64,000 nt of DNA from Chitinophaga dinghuensis (GCF_003259435.1 NZ_QLMA01000001.1:1054001-1118000), one strand, 5' to 3'; shown: positions 7,329 to 17,505, numbered from the stretch's first letter. Notes: generated by a model from the letters alone, not told the origin. Numbers and translations: made by a program.

Positions 7329-8633
7329 GTGAAAACACAACCTTTACGTTCAGATAACCACTGCCTTAACTGCGGATTTGAAGTACCTGAGAGATTTTGT
7401 AGCCATTGCGGACAGGAAAATACAGTACAGCATGAAACATTTGGCCACCTGGTAAAACACTTTGTTGCCGATATCTTTCACTATGATTCTCAATTCCTCC
7501 TTACCCTTAAATATCTGCTGTTCAGGCCAGGATTCCTTACCAGGGAGTATATGGCCGGTAGGAGAGTAAGATATGTAAACCCCATAAAACTTTACGTATT
7601 TGTCTCTTTCGTCTTCTTCCTGACAGCGTTTGGTGTGTTTTCCAAACATATCATTACGATCAATTCCGGAGCAGACGACACTCCCAGAAAACATAAAAAG
7701 AAAACAGAAGCCGCTTATGTAATCGATTCTGTTAATCAGCTGGTATCGAACGAAATTGCCGCCAATACGGATTCTCCAAAAATACATACAGAAAAACCAG
7801 TAACTGCGCATACATCTCCTGATGTCAGCCAGTCATCTGATAGTCTCACTGGATACAGGTACCATGCCGCACCAGATACAGCCAAACAGCTATCTGCGGA
7901 GAGGGGCGCATCTACGAATGAACCAGAAACAGCCTACGAAAAAGGCTTAATTTCCATCACTCATGACTCTCTCGATACGGCTGAAGGAGACAGTATCCAC
8001 CACGAAATTGCAGCGGAAGGGGATCATGCTGCCATGGAAGCCCTGGAAGGAGATGGACACGGACCTAACAAAGAGGCATTGTTTAAATTCAGCCCCCGCG
8101 TAAAACGTTATCTGGCCGAACAAGCAGCCCTCCCAGAAGCCCAACGAAGCAATAAACTGATTGCCAGCTTTAAAATAAGATGGTATTACTTCCGGGACCT
8201 GACCTCAGGGGGACTTCCCAATGAGGTGAATAGCCTTGTCTGGAAAAAAGTCAATGAAGACCTCATCCATCATGCGCCAAAAGTAATGTTCCTGCTGTTG
8301 CCATTATTTGCATTGCTGACGAAATGGGTGTACAGAAAAGATAAGACACTCCTCTATGCGGACCATGCTATCTTTGCACTACACTTCCATTCCTTTATGT
8401 TCATCACCATGCTGGTAACAGCCTTGATCGTTCGTATCTGGCCAGCATTTGATGGTTTCTCCTGGGCGCTATGGGGCTCCTTTATTTACCTGGTACTCGG
8501 ACTGTATAATAACTATAAAAGGTCCATCAGAAGAACCATCTGGAAGGCTGCGGTGATCTGGATTAATTATATATTGATTGTTGCATTCGTATTATTTTTA
8601 GCAGGTACGGTAATATTTTCAGTATTTCTGTAA
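7329..8633 (+). CDS. DUF3667 domain membrane protein
   Basis: 434 residues, GTG start. The N-terminus carries a zinc ribbon (CLNCGF...CSHCGQ, residues 13-34) and the conserved DUF3667 block (FHYDSQFLLTLKYLLFRPGFLTREY, about residues 53-77), then a first membrane helix near residue 95. A long, poorly conserved acidic and Ser/Thr-rich stretch covers about residues 115-260, and three or four further helices lie after residue 320. The family is widespread in Bacteroidota; its function is not known. It is followed after 9 bases by an enoyl-CoA hydratase gene, suggesting cotranscription. Confidence 0.88.
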   Translation: MKTQPLRSDNHCLNCGFEVPERFCSHCGQENTVQHETFGHLVKHFVADIFHYDSQFLLTLKYLLFRPGFLTREYMAGRRVRYVNPIKLYVFVSFVFFLTAFGVFSKHIITINSGADDTPRKHKKKTEAAYVIDSVNQLVSNEIAANTDSPKIHTEKPVTAHTSPDVSQSSDSLTGYRYHAAPDTAKQLSAERGASTNEPETAYEKGLISITHDSLDTAEGDSIHHEIAAEGDHAAMEALEGDGHGPNKEALFKFSPRVKRYLAEQAALPEAQRSNKLIASFKIRWYYFRDLTSGGLPNEVNSLVWKKVNEDLIHHAPKVMFLLLPLFALLTKWVYRKDKTLLYADHAIFALHFHSFMFITMLVTALIVRIWPAFDGFSWALWGSFIYLVLGLYNNYKRSIRRTIWKAAVIWINYILIVAFVLFLAGTVIFSVFL

Positions 8634-8642
8634 CTTCCATCC

Positions 8643-9422
8643 ATGCAACCAGAATTTATAATCATACACCAGCAAGTGGCGCCCTATGTTGCGCACATCC
8701 AGTTAAACAGACCCAAAGAACTCAACGCGCTGAACCTCCAGCTAATGGGAGAACTCCGCGATGCGCTCAAACAACTGGATGCTGATGACCAGGTAAGGGT
8801 CATCGTCCTCAGTGGCGACGAAAAAGCCTTCGCCGCAGGCGCCGATATCAAACAAATGATGGGTAATTCCGCCATCGATATGTATAATATCGATCAATTC
8901 TCTACCTGGGATACCATCAAAAAAATTAAAAAACCCATTATCGCTGCAGTGAGCGGCTTTGCCCTCGGCGGCGGCTGCGAACTCTCCATGCTATGCGATA
9001 TGATCGTTGCCAGCGAAACCACCCGCTTCGGCCAGCCTGAAATCAAATTAGGCGTAATGCCCGGCGCTGGCGGTACCCAACGCCTCACCCGCGCCGTGGG
9101 TAAAGCACTCGCCATGGAAATGGTCCTCACCGGTAGATTTATCACCGCCCAGGAAGCCCTCCAGGCCGGCCTGATCAATCGTATCGTCCCGGTAGAACTC
9201 TTCCTCCAGGAAGCGATCAAACTAGCCGCTGAAACAGCCGCAATGAGCCCTCTGGCCCTGAAAATGGCCAAAGAAGCTGTCCTCAAGGCATTCGACTCCT
9301 CCCTGGAAGACGGCCTCGTTTTCGAACGAAAAAATTTCTACCTGCTCTTCGCCTCTGAAGACCAAAAAGAAGGAATGAAAGCTTTCGTGGAAAAACGAAC
9401 ACCGGAATTTAAAGGCAGATAA
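8643..9422 (+). CDS. Enoyl-CoA hydratase/isomerase family protein
   Basis: 259 residues, the usual crotonase length. It hydrates 2-trans-enoyl-CoA in beta-oxidation or amino-acid degradation. The oxyanion-hole segments [11 protein letters not shown] and [10 protein letters not shown] are present. Both catalytic glutamates of true hydratases are conserved, E113 (GGGCE) and E133 (FGQPEIKLG), followed by [10 protein letters not shown] hydratase is therefore more likely than an isomerase or dehydratase of the superfamily. It starts 9 bases after DUF3667. The wider pathway partners are not adjacent, though an acyl-CoA dehydrogenase lies at 25240. Confidence 0.92.
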   Translation: MQPEFIIIHQQVAPYVAHIQLNRPKELNALNLQLMGELRDALKQLDADDQVRVIVLSGDEKAFAAGADIKQMMGNSAIDMYNIDQFSTWDTIKKIKKPIIAAVSGFALGGGCELSMLCDMIVASETTRFGQPEIKLGVMPGAGGTQRLTRAVGKALAMEMVLTGRFITAQEALQAGLINRIVPVELFLQEAIKLAAETAAMSPLALKMAKEAVLKAFDSSLEDGLVFERKNFYLLFASEDQKEGMKAFVEKRTPEFKGR

Positions 9423-9522
9423 TAAAATAATATTAAACTTTTTATTATTTGATTTGTTAACCCCAATAGCACCTGCCCAATCAGGATGGTGGTACCTGAT
9501 TGATCACGGTCATCCAACAAAT

Positions 9523-10065
9523 ATGCTAAAACTTCGTCCACATGATGCCTGGCTGTTATGGTTACTGTTGCTGCTGCCCGGCGCCGTTACTCAACAATCC
9601 TGTAATAGTCCCGTTCAGAAGGTGAGAGCCCTCGTCTACTCCGACGACCTGACTCCTCCGGAAATGGATACCATGCAAACCATCACTGATACCATCCACG
9701 CTGAAATCGTCAATTCCTGGCATACCTTCAATACCCTTGATGGCAAATACCCGGAAGATATCGAATTACTGGACATGGAACCCCTGAAAACAAGACTCTC
9801 CAAACTACTGGGGCCTCAAATGCAGGAAGATTTCCTCGAACGCTTCGACGTTACACCCCCGCTGGAAGTGGAAGAAAATATCCTCTTCGATGAAGGCTAT
9901 GAAGTAGGCCACAGAGACGAAGCCGCAGCAATCGCAGTAGACATGAACGATGATATCATCTACGTAGGACTCAATATCGGCCACCATCTCCGCATCTTCA
10001 GCGAGAAAGGAGATACGCACTACCCACAGAAATTCCAAACCTGGATAAAGAAATTCAAACAATAA
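9523..10065 (+). CDS. Hypothetical exported protein, 180 residues
   Basis: The start at 9523 (MLKLRPHDAWLL) is preferred to 9454 because it gives a normal signal sequence: a basic N-terminus then a WLLWLLLLLPG core. A Cys follows in QQSC, a poor lipobox, so lipoprotein status is doubtful. The mature part is acidic, with no repeated or catalytic motif that I recognise. The C-terminal IIYVGLNIGHHLRIFSE looks like a beta-hairpin. It lies downstream of the enoyl-CoA hydratase gene and ends at a strong bidirectional terminator. Unknown function. Confidence 0.6.
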   Translation: MLKLRPHDAWLLWLLLLLPGAVTQQSCNSPVQKVRALVYSDDLTPPEMDTMQTITDTIHAEIVNSWHTFNTLDGKYPEDIELLDMEPLKTRLSKLLGPQMQEDFLERFDVTPPLEVEENILFDEGYEVGHRDEAAAIAVDMNDDIIYVGLNIGHHLRIFSEKGDTHYPQKFQTWIKKFKQ

Positions 10066-10067
10066 AA

Positions 10068-10098
10068 AAAGCCCCGGTTGATCATCAACCGGGGCTTT
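10068..10098 (+). terminator. Bidirectional terminator
   Basis: Stem AAAGCCCCGGTTGAT / ATCAACCGGGGCTTT between the 180-residue protein and the convergent tex gene. It is flanked by an A-run and a T-rich end, so it can serve both. Confidence 0.9.
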
Positions 10099-10116
10099 GC
10101 TTTTATAGCAGAAAGA

Positions 10117-12375
10117 TTAATTAAACTTATTCTTCAACGCTGCCAACTTCGCCTGGAAGTCATTCAGCGGCTCCTCTTTACGGGCAGGCTTGTCTTTACG
10201 CTGCTGCTCTTTACGAGGACCAGACGACTGCTGCTGTCCGCCGCCTTTCTCATTGCTGTCTTTCATCGACAATGAAATACGCTTACGCATCGCATCTACC
10301 TCCAAAACAGTTACCTGTACCTTCTGGTTAAGCTTTACCGCTTCGTTAGGATTGCTGATGAATTTGTTGGAAAGATGGGAGATGTGTACCAATCCATCCT
10401 GCTTCACCCCAATATCAACGAAAGCGCCAAACGCAGTGATATTCGTTACTACGCCCGGTAATACCATTCCTGGTTTTACGTCTTCAATTTTGTGAATACC
10501 TTCTGCATACTCAAAAATGCTGATCTCATCCCTTGGATCGCGACTAGGCTTGGCCAACTCTTTCAGAATGTCTTCCAAGGTGAGCAAACCAACTTCTTCG
10601 TTGATATAATCCTTAGGATTGATTTTCTTACGGAGATCATCTTTACCCATCAACTCTTGTATGGAACAATGCTGTTTTGAAGCCATTTCCTCTACAATCG
10701 CATAACGTTCAGGGTGTACAGCCGAATTATCCAGCGGATTATCGCCATTTTCAATACGAAGGAAGCCCGCGCACTGCTCAAAAGCTTTTTCTCCCAGTCG
10801 GTGTACTTTCTTCAGCTGCATACGGTTGCTGAATGCGCCGTTTTCCTTACGGTATTTCACGATATTCTCCGCCAGGGATGGACCCAGACCGGAAATATAA
10901 GCCAGCAAGTGTTTGGAAGCGGTATTCAGATTCACGCCTACGTTATTCACACAGCTTACCACCACGCGATCCAGGCTCTGTTTCAGGTTCGACTGATTCA
11001 CATCATGCTGGTATTGTCCTACGCCGATAGATTTAGGATCAATTTTCACCAGTTCAGCCAGCGGATCAATCAATCTGCGACCAATAGATACCGCGCCACG
11101 AACAGTTACATCCTGGTCAGGGAATTCCTCACGGGCTACCTCTGAAGCAGAATATACAGATGCGCCGCTCTCATTTACCATGAAAACATTGATCTTCTTG
11201 CCGAAATCTATCTTCTTAACAAATTCTTCTGTTTCACGACCTGCTGTACCATTACCTACTGCAATAGCTGCAGTGTCATAACGATCCGCCCATTTTTTCA
11301 ACAAGGCTTCCGCATCATCGCGCTTATAGTTCTTTTCCAGTGGGAAAATAACATCATGATCCAGCATATTACCTTGGTTATCAAGTGCTACCACTTTACA
11401 ACCTGTTCTGTAACCTGGGTCAATGGCAATCACCGCTTTCGGCCCCAGAGGAGCTGCCAGCAATAATTGACGGAGGTTTTCAGCAAATACGTCGATCGCT
11501 TCGCCGTCTGCTTTTTCTTTTGCGCCAGCACGGAATTCATTTTCCAGGGAAGGACGCAGTAAACGCTTGTAAGCGTCTGTAGCGGCTTTACCCACTTGCT
11601 CAGCAGCAGTGCCTTTACCAGTAACAAACTGTTTGTTCACAATACCCATGGCATCTTCTTCCACCGGAGCAATAGAACTAAACAGAATTCCTTCGCTTTC
11701 TGCACGGAGAATAGCCAGCACACGATGGGATGGCATCTCCTTTAAATCTTCTGCAAACTCGAAGTAATCCTTGTATTTGTTACCTTCTTCTTCTTTGCCT
11801 TCCACCACTTTGGAGGTCAGCTTACCAGTGTGGGTAAAGAGCTTACGGAGTTTGTCTCTGCATTCCGCATTCTCGTTGATCCACTCTGCAATAATATCTC
11901 TCGCTCCTTTCAGCGCTTCTTCTGAAGTAGCTACAAGTTCGTTGATAAAAGTTTCTGCTGCAGTGGTGTCTCCGTCCTGCTGGTCAAACAGCATTTTGGC
12001 CAGAGGCTCAAGACCTTTCTCAATTGCAACAGTGGCGCGGGTTTTGCGTTTTGGTTTGTACGGGAGATAAATGTCTTCCAGTTCTGCAAGAACCCATGTA
12101 GCTTCCAGTTTTTCCTGGAGCTCAGGAGTCATCTTTTCCTGCTCAGTAATGGTTTTGATGATGAACTCGCGGCGTTCGTCTACTTCTTTGTAACGCTTCT
12201 GCAAATCCTCGATCCTACCAATCTGCACCTCATCCAAACTGCCTGTTACCTCTTTACGGTAACGGGAAATGAAGGGTACGGTAGAGCCTTCAGACAACAG
12301 ATTCATCGTATTCTCCGCCTGTCTGGAGGAAATACCCAATTCCGATGAAATAAGTGCAATGTGTTTCGGATTCAT
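10117..12375 (-). CDS. tex: Tex family transcription accessory / S1 RNA-binding protein
   Basis: 752 residues, typical for Tex. Order of parts: N-terminal helical Tex domain (TVPFISRYRKEVTGSLDEVQ, residues 33-52), a YqgF/RNase H-like fold (VIAIDPGYRTGCKV, about residue 325), helix-hairpin-helix motifs (ISGLGPSLAENIVKYR, about residue 500), and a C-terminal S1 domain (GMVLPGVVTNITAFGAFVDIG, residues 640-660). The end is a low-complexity Gln/Lys tail. Tex binds nucleic acid and is linked to transcription elongation and RNA turnover in the cytoplasm. Single gene, with candidate promoters in the 200-base gap to mazG. Confidence 0.95.
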   Translation of the reverse strand: MNPKHIALISSELGISSRQAENTMNLLSEGSTVPFISRYRKEVTGSLDEVQIGRIEDLQKRYKEVDERREFIIKTITEQEKMTPELQEKLEATWVLAELEDIYLPYKPKRKTRATVAIEKGLEPLAKMLFDQQDGDTTAAETFINELVATSEEALKGARDIIAEWINENAECRDKLRKLFTHTGKLTSKVVEGKEEEGNKYKDYFEFAEDLKEMPSHRVLAILRAESEGILFSSIAPVEEDAMGIVNKQFVTGKGTAAEQVGKAATDAYKRLLRPSLENEFRAGAKEKADGEAIDVFAENLRQLLLAAPLGPKAVIAIDPGYRTGCKVVALDNQGNMLDHDVIFPLEKNYKRDDAEALLKKWADRYDTAAIAVGNGTAGRETEEFVKKIDFGKKINVFMVNESGASVYSASEVAREEFPDQDVTVRGAVSIGRRLIDPLAELVKIDPKSIGVGQYQHDVNQSNLKQSLDRVVVSCVNNVGVNLNTASKHLLAYISGLGPSLAENIVKYRKENGAFSNRMQLKKVHRLGEKAFEQCAGFLRIENGDNPLDNSAVHPERYAIVEEMASKQHCSIQELMGKDDLRKKINPKDYINEEVGLLTLEDILKELAKPSRDPRDEISIFEYAEGIHKIEDVKPGMVLPGVVTNITAFGAFVDIGVKQDGLVHISHLSNKFISNPNEAVKLNQKVQVTVLEVDAMRKRISLSMKDSNEKGGGQQQSSGPRKEQQRKDKPARKEEPLNDFQAKLAALKNKFN

Positions 12376-12432
12376 GTCTAATTCATTTTGGGATGCAATT
12401 CAATGCTGCAGGCAATTATCCTGTCCTCACAG

Positions 12433-12468
12433 CAAAAATAAATCGCTAATTTATAGCTCGCAAATGTA
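12433..12468 (-). promoter_or_regulatory. Candidate tex promoter region, two -7 boxes
   Basis: On the minus strand, TACATTTG (12468-12461) and TATTTTTG (12440-12433) each match TAnnTTTG and are followed by C, 58 to 86 bases before the tex start. Confidence 0.5.
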
Positions 12469-12576
12469 ACTAAATTGGCCTTTTTCCCAAGAAAAAGAAA
12501 TTCACAGTTTCTGGCTTGCTTATTGCTCCGATCTGGCCTCCTTTGATGGACTTTTTTTATTTATTTTTACGGCAAT

Positions 12577-13347
12577 ATGGAAAAGACAGCCACATTTGAC
12601 AGACTACTCCAGATCATGGACGATCTGCGGGAAAAATGCCCCTGGGACCGGAAACAAACCATCCAGACGCTCCGCCAGCTCACCATCGAGGAAACCTATG
12701 AACTCGCTGACGCCATTACGGACGAAGACTGGAAGGGAATTAAGGAGGAATTGGGAGACATCATGCTCCATATGGTGTTTTATGCAAAAATAGCGTCGGA
12801 AAAGCAGCTTTTTGATATTAATGATGTGATCAACGGGGTGTGCGACAAGCTGATAGCCCGCCATCCGCACATCTATGGAGATGTTACTGTTGCCGATGAA
12901 GAAGAAGTAAAGCAGAACTGGGAGAAACTGAAACTGAAAGAAGGTAAAAAATCTGTGCTCGGCGGCGTTCCCAAAGCGCTCCCTGCGCTGGTGAAAGCCA
13001 TGCGTATCCAGGAAAAAGCCAAACAAACCGGCTTCGAATGGGAAACAAACGAACAGGTGTTTGATAAAATACAGGAAGAACTAAAAGAACTGGAAGACGC
13101 CGTTAAATCCGGTAACCAGGATCACACTGAGGAAGAATTCGGTGATGTGATGTTCTCCCTGGTAAACTATTCCCGCTTCCTGCAAATAGATGCAGAAAAC
13201 GCGCTGGAACGTACCAATCGTAAATTCCAACGCCGTTTCCAGCAAATGGAGGAACTGGCCCTCAGCCAGGGACGACGTCTCAACGATATGTCCCTAACGG
13301 AAATGGATACACTATGGAACCAGGTAAAACAACTGGAAAAAGCTTAG
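12577..13347 (+). CDS. mazG: Nucleoside triphosphate pyrophosphohydrolase MazG
   Basis: 256 residues with the two-domain MazG architecture. The first domain has the signature LREKCPWDRKQTIQTL and the metal-binding EExxE..ExxD pattern (EETYELADAI, then EELGDIMLHM). The second has ELKELEDAV and EEFGDVMFSLVNYSR. The enzyme hydrolyses NTPs or dNTPs to the monophosphate and PPi, cleaning the nucleotide pool and tempering stringent responses. It is followed after 16 bases by a histidine-kinase gene, suggesting one transcript. Confidence 0.95.
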   Translation: MEKTATFDRLLQIMDDLREKCPWDRKQTIQTLRQLTIEETYELADAITDEDWKGIKEELGDIMLHMVFYAKIASEKQLFDINDVINGVCDKLIARHPHIYGDVTVADEEEVKQNWEKLKLKEGKKSVLGGVPKALPALVKAMRIQEKAKQTGFEWETNEQVFDKIQEELKELEDAVKSGNQDHTEEEFGDVMFSLVNYSRFLQIDAENALERTNRKFQRRFQQMEELALSQGRRLNDMSLTEMDTLWNQVKQLEKA

Positions 13348-13363
13348 TCCAAATATTTGTCTC

Positions 13364-16300
13364 TTGATCGACACTAAAGAAATACGCCTCTTCTTCCTGC
13401 GGCATGGTTATCTGCTGATTATAGCGGCATGGCTCTTCACTTTCGCCTTCCTCTTCAGCAACTACTGGTCCTATTACTCCTCGCCGCAGGGAGTACAGCA
13501 CAGCCTGGAAAAAAGTATCCGGGAAAGAGAATCCGCATTCAATAAACTCCTGAAAGATACTGCTGTAGTCAATGAACTCTTTAGCAGAACCTATTCCGAA
13601 GCCACTATCAAGAAAATCGTGGATCAGGAATACCAGGTATTTGCTTACGATTCTACTTCAACAGAAGGCTCCTGGCTTACATTCTGGAGCACCAACACGG
13701 TGCAACTGGATAATATCCCCAATAACTTCAGACAAGGAGACTACTTCCTGAAACTGAAAAATGGATACTATGAAGTACTGGTAAGACCCGTTCTAGCGCC
13801 CAAAGGACATATCCGGCATGTAGTGGGACTGATTCCTGTACGCATGGAATACGCCCTGCAAAACCACTACCTGGTCAATCATTTCTACGATAAACCTGCC
13901 CTGGGCCGCGAATATCAGATCCATATCTTCCCACAGCATTATATGGCTTCTGAACATATTGTGCTGCCCGTCATCAACAGCAATAATAAAACGCTCTTTT
14001 ACCTGGATTATGATAAAACCTCGCACTCCCGGCCACCGAACCTCTTCAGCGTTATATTCCGGGTACTGGGTAGCATCTGTGTCCTCATCTTTATAAATCT
14101 CTTTGTTACCCTGCTGGCCAAAACCACAAACCCTCTATACGGCTTCCTCTTCTTATTCGCTGTAGTATTGGGTTTGCGTGTACTCAGCTACGTATATGCC
14201 TTCCCGTTCAATATGCGGGCGCTGAATATCTTCGATCCAAGCATCTACGCTAAAGATGAAATATTCCGATCCCTCGGCGATCTGGCCATCAACGTTATTC
14301 TCGTTTTCTGGATGATTGTGTTCTTCCGCGAACACGTGAAAACCATTAATCCGCCAGTCATTAAGAAACGCTGGCAGCAAAGCCTGATCATCATCTTTGC
14401 GAGCCTCGTACTTTACGTAGTAGAACAATTCCTGGCAGATCTCATTCAATCGCTGGTAATCGATTCTCGTATATCCTTCGACGTTACTAATTTCTTCAGT
14501 CTGAATGAATATAGTGTCATCGGCTTTGTGGTACTGGGTTTCATCTCATTCAGCTTCTTGTTCTTCTCTCAGATCATCAACTATCTGCTGAATGAACTGA
14601 CGAATTTCCGCTATCGTACTAAATATATCTGGCTCGCTGCGGTTGGTATTATCTGGATATTATTCCGATTGAATAATCCGGATATTCCTTTCACAGTGAC
14701 CATGGTAATATGGCTGCTGCTCTATATTGTGTTGCTGGACTTCATCGCTGACCGGTTCGAGAGTACAGTGGCTACCGTACCTTTTCTCTTCTGGTTATTT
14801 TTGTTAACAGTGACCACTTCGGGAACTATTGTCTACTATAACAATCAAAAAGAAGTCACGGCCCGTATAAGTCTGGCAAAAGATCTCTCCAAACAAAAAG
14901 ATCCTTACCTGGAAATTCTCCTGAATGATATCGGGAAGAAAATGGAGCATGATGAATACCTGCAATCATTTTTCGATCACCGGGAAACTGTGCCCAGTAA
15001 GTCGGAGCTGGAGAACGACCTGATGCAGAAATATTTCCAGGGATATCTGAGCCGCTTTAATGTATCCTTCTATCCATTTGATGAAAACGGCGATCCCATT
15101 TATCCATCGGATACAATCAGCTACATTACCTTCAACCGGCATATGTTGTTCGACTCGGAAGCCGCACCAGTACAGCTGGGAGGGAATGATCTGTATTATT
15201 ACGAAAAGAGCTTCAAACAATACAGTTACATCGGGAAGAAAGAATTTTTTAGTCCCGTAGATCATGCCGGTATCGGTTGGTTATTGTATGTAATTACGCC
15301 GAAATTAACTACCACAGACCGAATATATCCAGAACTACTGGTAGAAGGGGAAATGACAGATGCAAGCAGAGAGAACGCGTCTGCCTATTCCTATGCGATA
15401 TACGACAAGGGAATACTGGTAAGTAATAACAACGATTTTCCATTTCCTATCCGGTTGTACGCCCATGAATTACCGGCATCGGATGTCTTTGTGCGCCGCG
15501 ACAGAGGCCGGTCTGAGCTGATTTACAAAGCCTCTCCGGATAAAGTGGTGTTGGTAGTAAAAGAGAACAGAACTTTTGTGGAGTTTATTGCGCTTTTCGC
15601 ATGTATGTTCTGTTTGTTCCTGCTGATCATTGTTATTTATAAAGTCTTTGATCTGCTGATCAAAGCGAGGATGCGTATCAGCAATCTGCGTAGTCTTGTT
15701 AAAGTGAGTATTCGCAGGAAAGTACACGGTACTATTATTTTCATCGTCGTATTTTCCTTTATCATACTGGGGCTTACCACTATTAAATTCTTCATTTATC
15801 GTTCAGAAGTACAGAATAAAGAGAAGCTGAGTAAGGCCATGGGAGAGGTGGCCAATGATGTAGAGAAGGTATTTGATAATCAGCAAACGCATGATCAGGT
15901 AGGTGATATTTATGATTCTCATTTGTTGGTACAGTTGAGTAATTCTCTAGCCAATATTGCCGATGATCGCGCGATGGATATCAATGTATATGACCGCGAT
16001 GGCAATCTGCAAATCACTACGCAACCGCTGATGGCGGAGAAAGGGCTCATCTCCCGGAAAATGGACCCTATGGGGTATTATCAGCTGTATAATCAGCAGT
16101 TGATCCAATTTATTCAGTACGAGAAAATTGGTACTATGTCATTCCTCTCTGGCTATGTTCCTTTGAGAAATGATAGTGGAGAAGTATTTGCGTATTTGAA
16201 TGTGCCGTATTTCGCTACACAAACGGAGTTGAAGCAACAAATTTCCAGCTTCCTGGTGGCGTTGATTACGTTCAATGCCTTTATCTTCCTGATTGCGGGT

Positions 16301-17173
16301 ATCATTGCGTTATTGATAACGAATTCGATTACACGTTCTTTCTCGCTGGTAACAGAAAAATTACGTCACGTAAATCTGGGACAGCGTAACGATGAGATTG
16401 AATGGGACAAAGATGATGAGATCGGAGCGTTGGTGAAAGAGTACAACAAGATGGTTCGTAAACTGGAGGTCAGTGCGGCGCGACTCGCTAAGAGTGAGCG
16501 TGAGGGCGCATGGAGAGAAATGGCGCGTCAGGTGGCGCATGAGATCAAGAATCCGCTAACGCCAATGAAGTTGAGTATTCAATATCTGCAGCGTGCAATT
16601 GCGGAAGACCGTCCGAATGTGAAGGAAATGTCCAAAAACGTGGCGAATACCCTCGTTGAGCAGATAGAGCATCTGGCGAATATTGCATCTGATTTTTCGG
16701 CCTTTGCGCGTATTGGCGAGCCTAGTAATGAAGTGGTATTGGTCAATGAAGTGGTGCATAGTCTGACAGATTTATATCAGAGCGATCCGCATTGTGATGT
16801 GATTTACCAGGAGCCAGACAGGAAATATTTTGTGTATGCAGACAAAACCCAGATGAACCGGCTGTTTACAAATCTACTACAGAATGCTATCCAGGCGATC
16901 CCTGAAGAGGAGAGGGGCCAGATTCTGATTCGATTCCAGGCTACCTATGATAAGTTCTTAATAGTGAGTGTTGCTGATAATGGAGGGGGTATTTCTCCTG
17001 AAATTCAGTCCAGGATATTTGTTCCCAACTTCACTACTAAGTCTTCCGGAACGGGTCTTGGTTTAGCGATGTGTAAGAATATTGTGGAGCAAATGAGAGG
17101 GGAAATCTGGTTTGAAACCAAGTTAAATGAAGGTACTACCTTCTACGTAAAAATGCCTATCTACGAAGATTAA
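13364..17173 (+). CDS. Large NtrY-like sensor histidine kinase
   Basis: 1269 residues from a TTG start (the next in-frame Met lies far inside). Membrane parts: one helix near residues 14-34, a periplasmic segment to about 225, a cluster of about seven helices at 225-480, a second sensor segment, then helices near 745 and 795. A third extracytoplasmic segment and a last helix near 970-990 lead into a HAMP-like linker. The cytoplasmic part has the H-box VAHEIKNPLTP (H1059), an N-box (FTNLLQNAIQAI) and ATP-lid G motifs (DNGGGISP, TGLGLAMCKNIV). KNPLTPMKLSIQYLQRA is typical of the NtrY group. No response regulator is adjacent, so it is an orphan here. It is about twice the usual NtrY length. Confidence 0.9.
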   Translation: MIDTKEIRLFFLRHGYLLIIAAWLFTFAFLFSNYWSYYSSPQGVQHSLEKSIRERESAFNKLLKDTAVVNELFSRTYSEATIKKIVDQEYQVFAYDSTSTEGSWLTFWSTNTVQLDNIPNNFRQGDYFLKLKNGYYEVLVRPVLAPKGHIRHVVGLIPVRMEYALQNHYLVNHFYDKPALGREYQIHIFPQHYMASEHIVLPVINSNNKTLFYLDYDKTSHSRPPNLFSVIFRVLGSICVLIFINLFVTLLAKTTNPLYGFLFLFAVVLGLRVLSYVYAFPFNMRALNIFDPSIYAKDEIFRSLGDLAINVILVFWMIVFFREHVKTINPPVIKKRWQQSLIIIFASLVLYVVEQFLADLIQSLVIDSRISFDVTNFFSLNEYSVIGFVVLGFISFSFLFFSQIINYLLNELTNFRYRTKYIWLAAVGIIWILFRLNNPDIPFTVTMVIWLLLYIVLLDFIADRFESTVATVPFLFWLFLLTVTTSGTIVYYNNQKEVTARISLAKDLSKQKDPYLEILLNDIGKKMEHDEYLQSFFDHRETVPSKSELENDLMQKYFQGYLSRFNVSFYPFDENGDPIYPSDTISYITFNRHMLFDSEAAPVQLGGNDLYYYEKSFKQYSYIGKKEFFSPVDHAGIGWLLYVITPKLTTTDRIYPELLVEGEMTDASRENASAYSYAIYDKGILVSNNNDFPFPIRLYAHELPASDVFVRRDRGRSELIYKASPDKVVLVVKENRTFVEFIALFACMFCLFLLIIVIYKVFDLLIKARMRISNLRSLVKVSIRRKVHGTIIFIVVFSFIILGLTTIKFFIYRSEVQNKEKLSKAMGEVANDVEKVFDNQQTHDQVGDIYDSHLLVQLSNSLANIADDRAMDINVYDRDGNLQITTQPLMAEKGLISRKMDPMGYYQLYNQQLIQFIQYEKIGTMSFLSGYVPLRNDSGEVFAYLNVPYFATQTELKQQISSFLVALITFNAFIFLIAGIIALLITNSITRSFSLVTEKLRHVNLGQRNDEIEWDKDDEIGALVKEYNKMVRKLEVSAARLAKSEREGAWREMARQVAHEIKNPLTPMKLSIQYLQRAIAEDRPNVKEMSKNVANTLVEQIEHLANIASDFSAFARIGEPSNEVVLVNEVVHSLTDLYQSDPHCDVIYQEPDRKYFVYADKTQMNRLFTNLLQNAIQAIPEEERGQILIRFQATYDKFLIVSVADNGGGISPEIQSRIFVPNFTTKSSGTGLGLAMCKNIVEQMRGEIWFETKLNEGTTFYVKMPIYED

Positions 17174-17209
17174 TCGGATATAATCCTCCGCCAGCGCGGC
17201 GTCCCATCC

Positions 17210-17460
17210 TTATGCGCGTCCGCCCGCAAGGGCGGAACTCCCCCGGGAATAAAACAGACATCGTAGGTGTCCGTTTTTTGTTCCCGATCTCCGCTTGGCC
17301 AGCGGCACGTCCCCGCCCGCAAGGGCGGAATTTCCCCGGGAATAAAAACTGACATCGCAGATGTCAGTTTTTATTCCCGCCAGCTTACACTTTAGGTCAT
17401 ACCTAACATCAATTTTCGTCAGCAGCCCGCCCGCCCGTAAGGGCGGAACTCCCCCAGCAT
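17210..17460. repeat. Tandem palindromic repeat cluster between convergent genes
   Basis: Three copies of a block built on the palindrome CCGCCCGCAAGGGCGG followed by AACTCCCCC or ATTTCCCC lie near 17219, 17310 and 17426. The first two are followed by GGGAATAAAA plus an inverted repeat that ends in TTCCCG, giving a unit of about 91 bases. The second hairpin is a perfect 20-bp stem (17337-17356 with 17360-17379). The cluster fills most of the 383-base gap between the kinase stop and plsX and contains no gene. Confidence 0.85.
17337..17379 (+). terminator. 20-bp perfect hairpin, likely terminator of the kinase gene
   Basis: CGGGAATAAAAACTGACATC pairs perfectly with its complement around a GCA loop and contains a T-run in the right arm. 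A weaker version of the same hairpin lies about 91 bases upstream (from 17247). Confidence 0.6.
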
Positions 17461-17505
17461 CCGCTTCGGGAAAAAATACGATATCATCCTCCACAACTCA
17501 TAAAA

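Noticed and set aside
17170..17494. Short peptides with repeated PPLRA segments
   Set aside because: These come from reading the palindromic repeat cluster in frame and are not genes.
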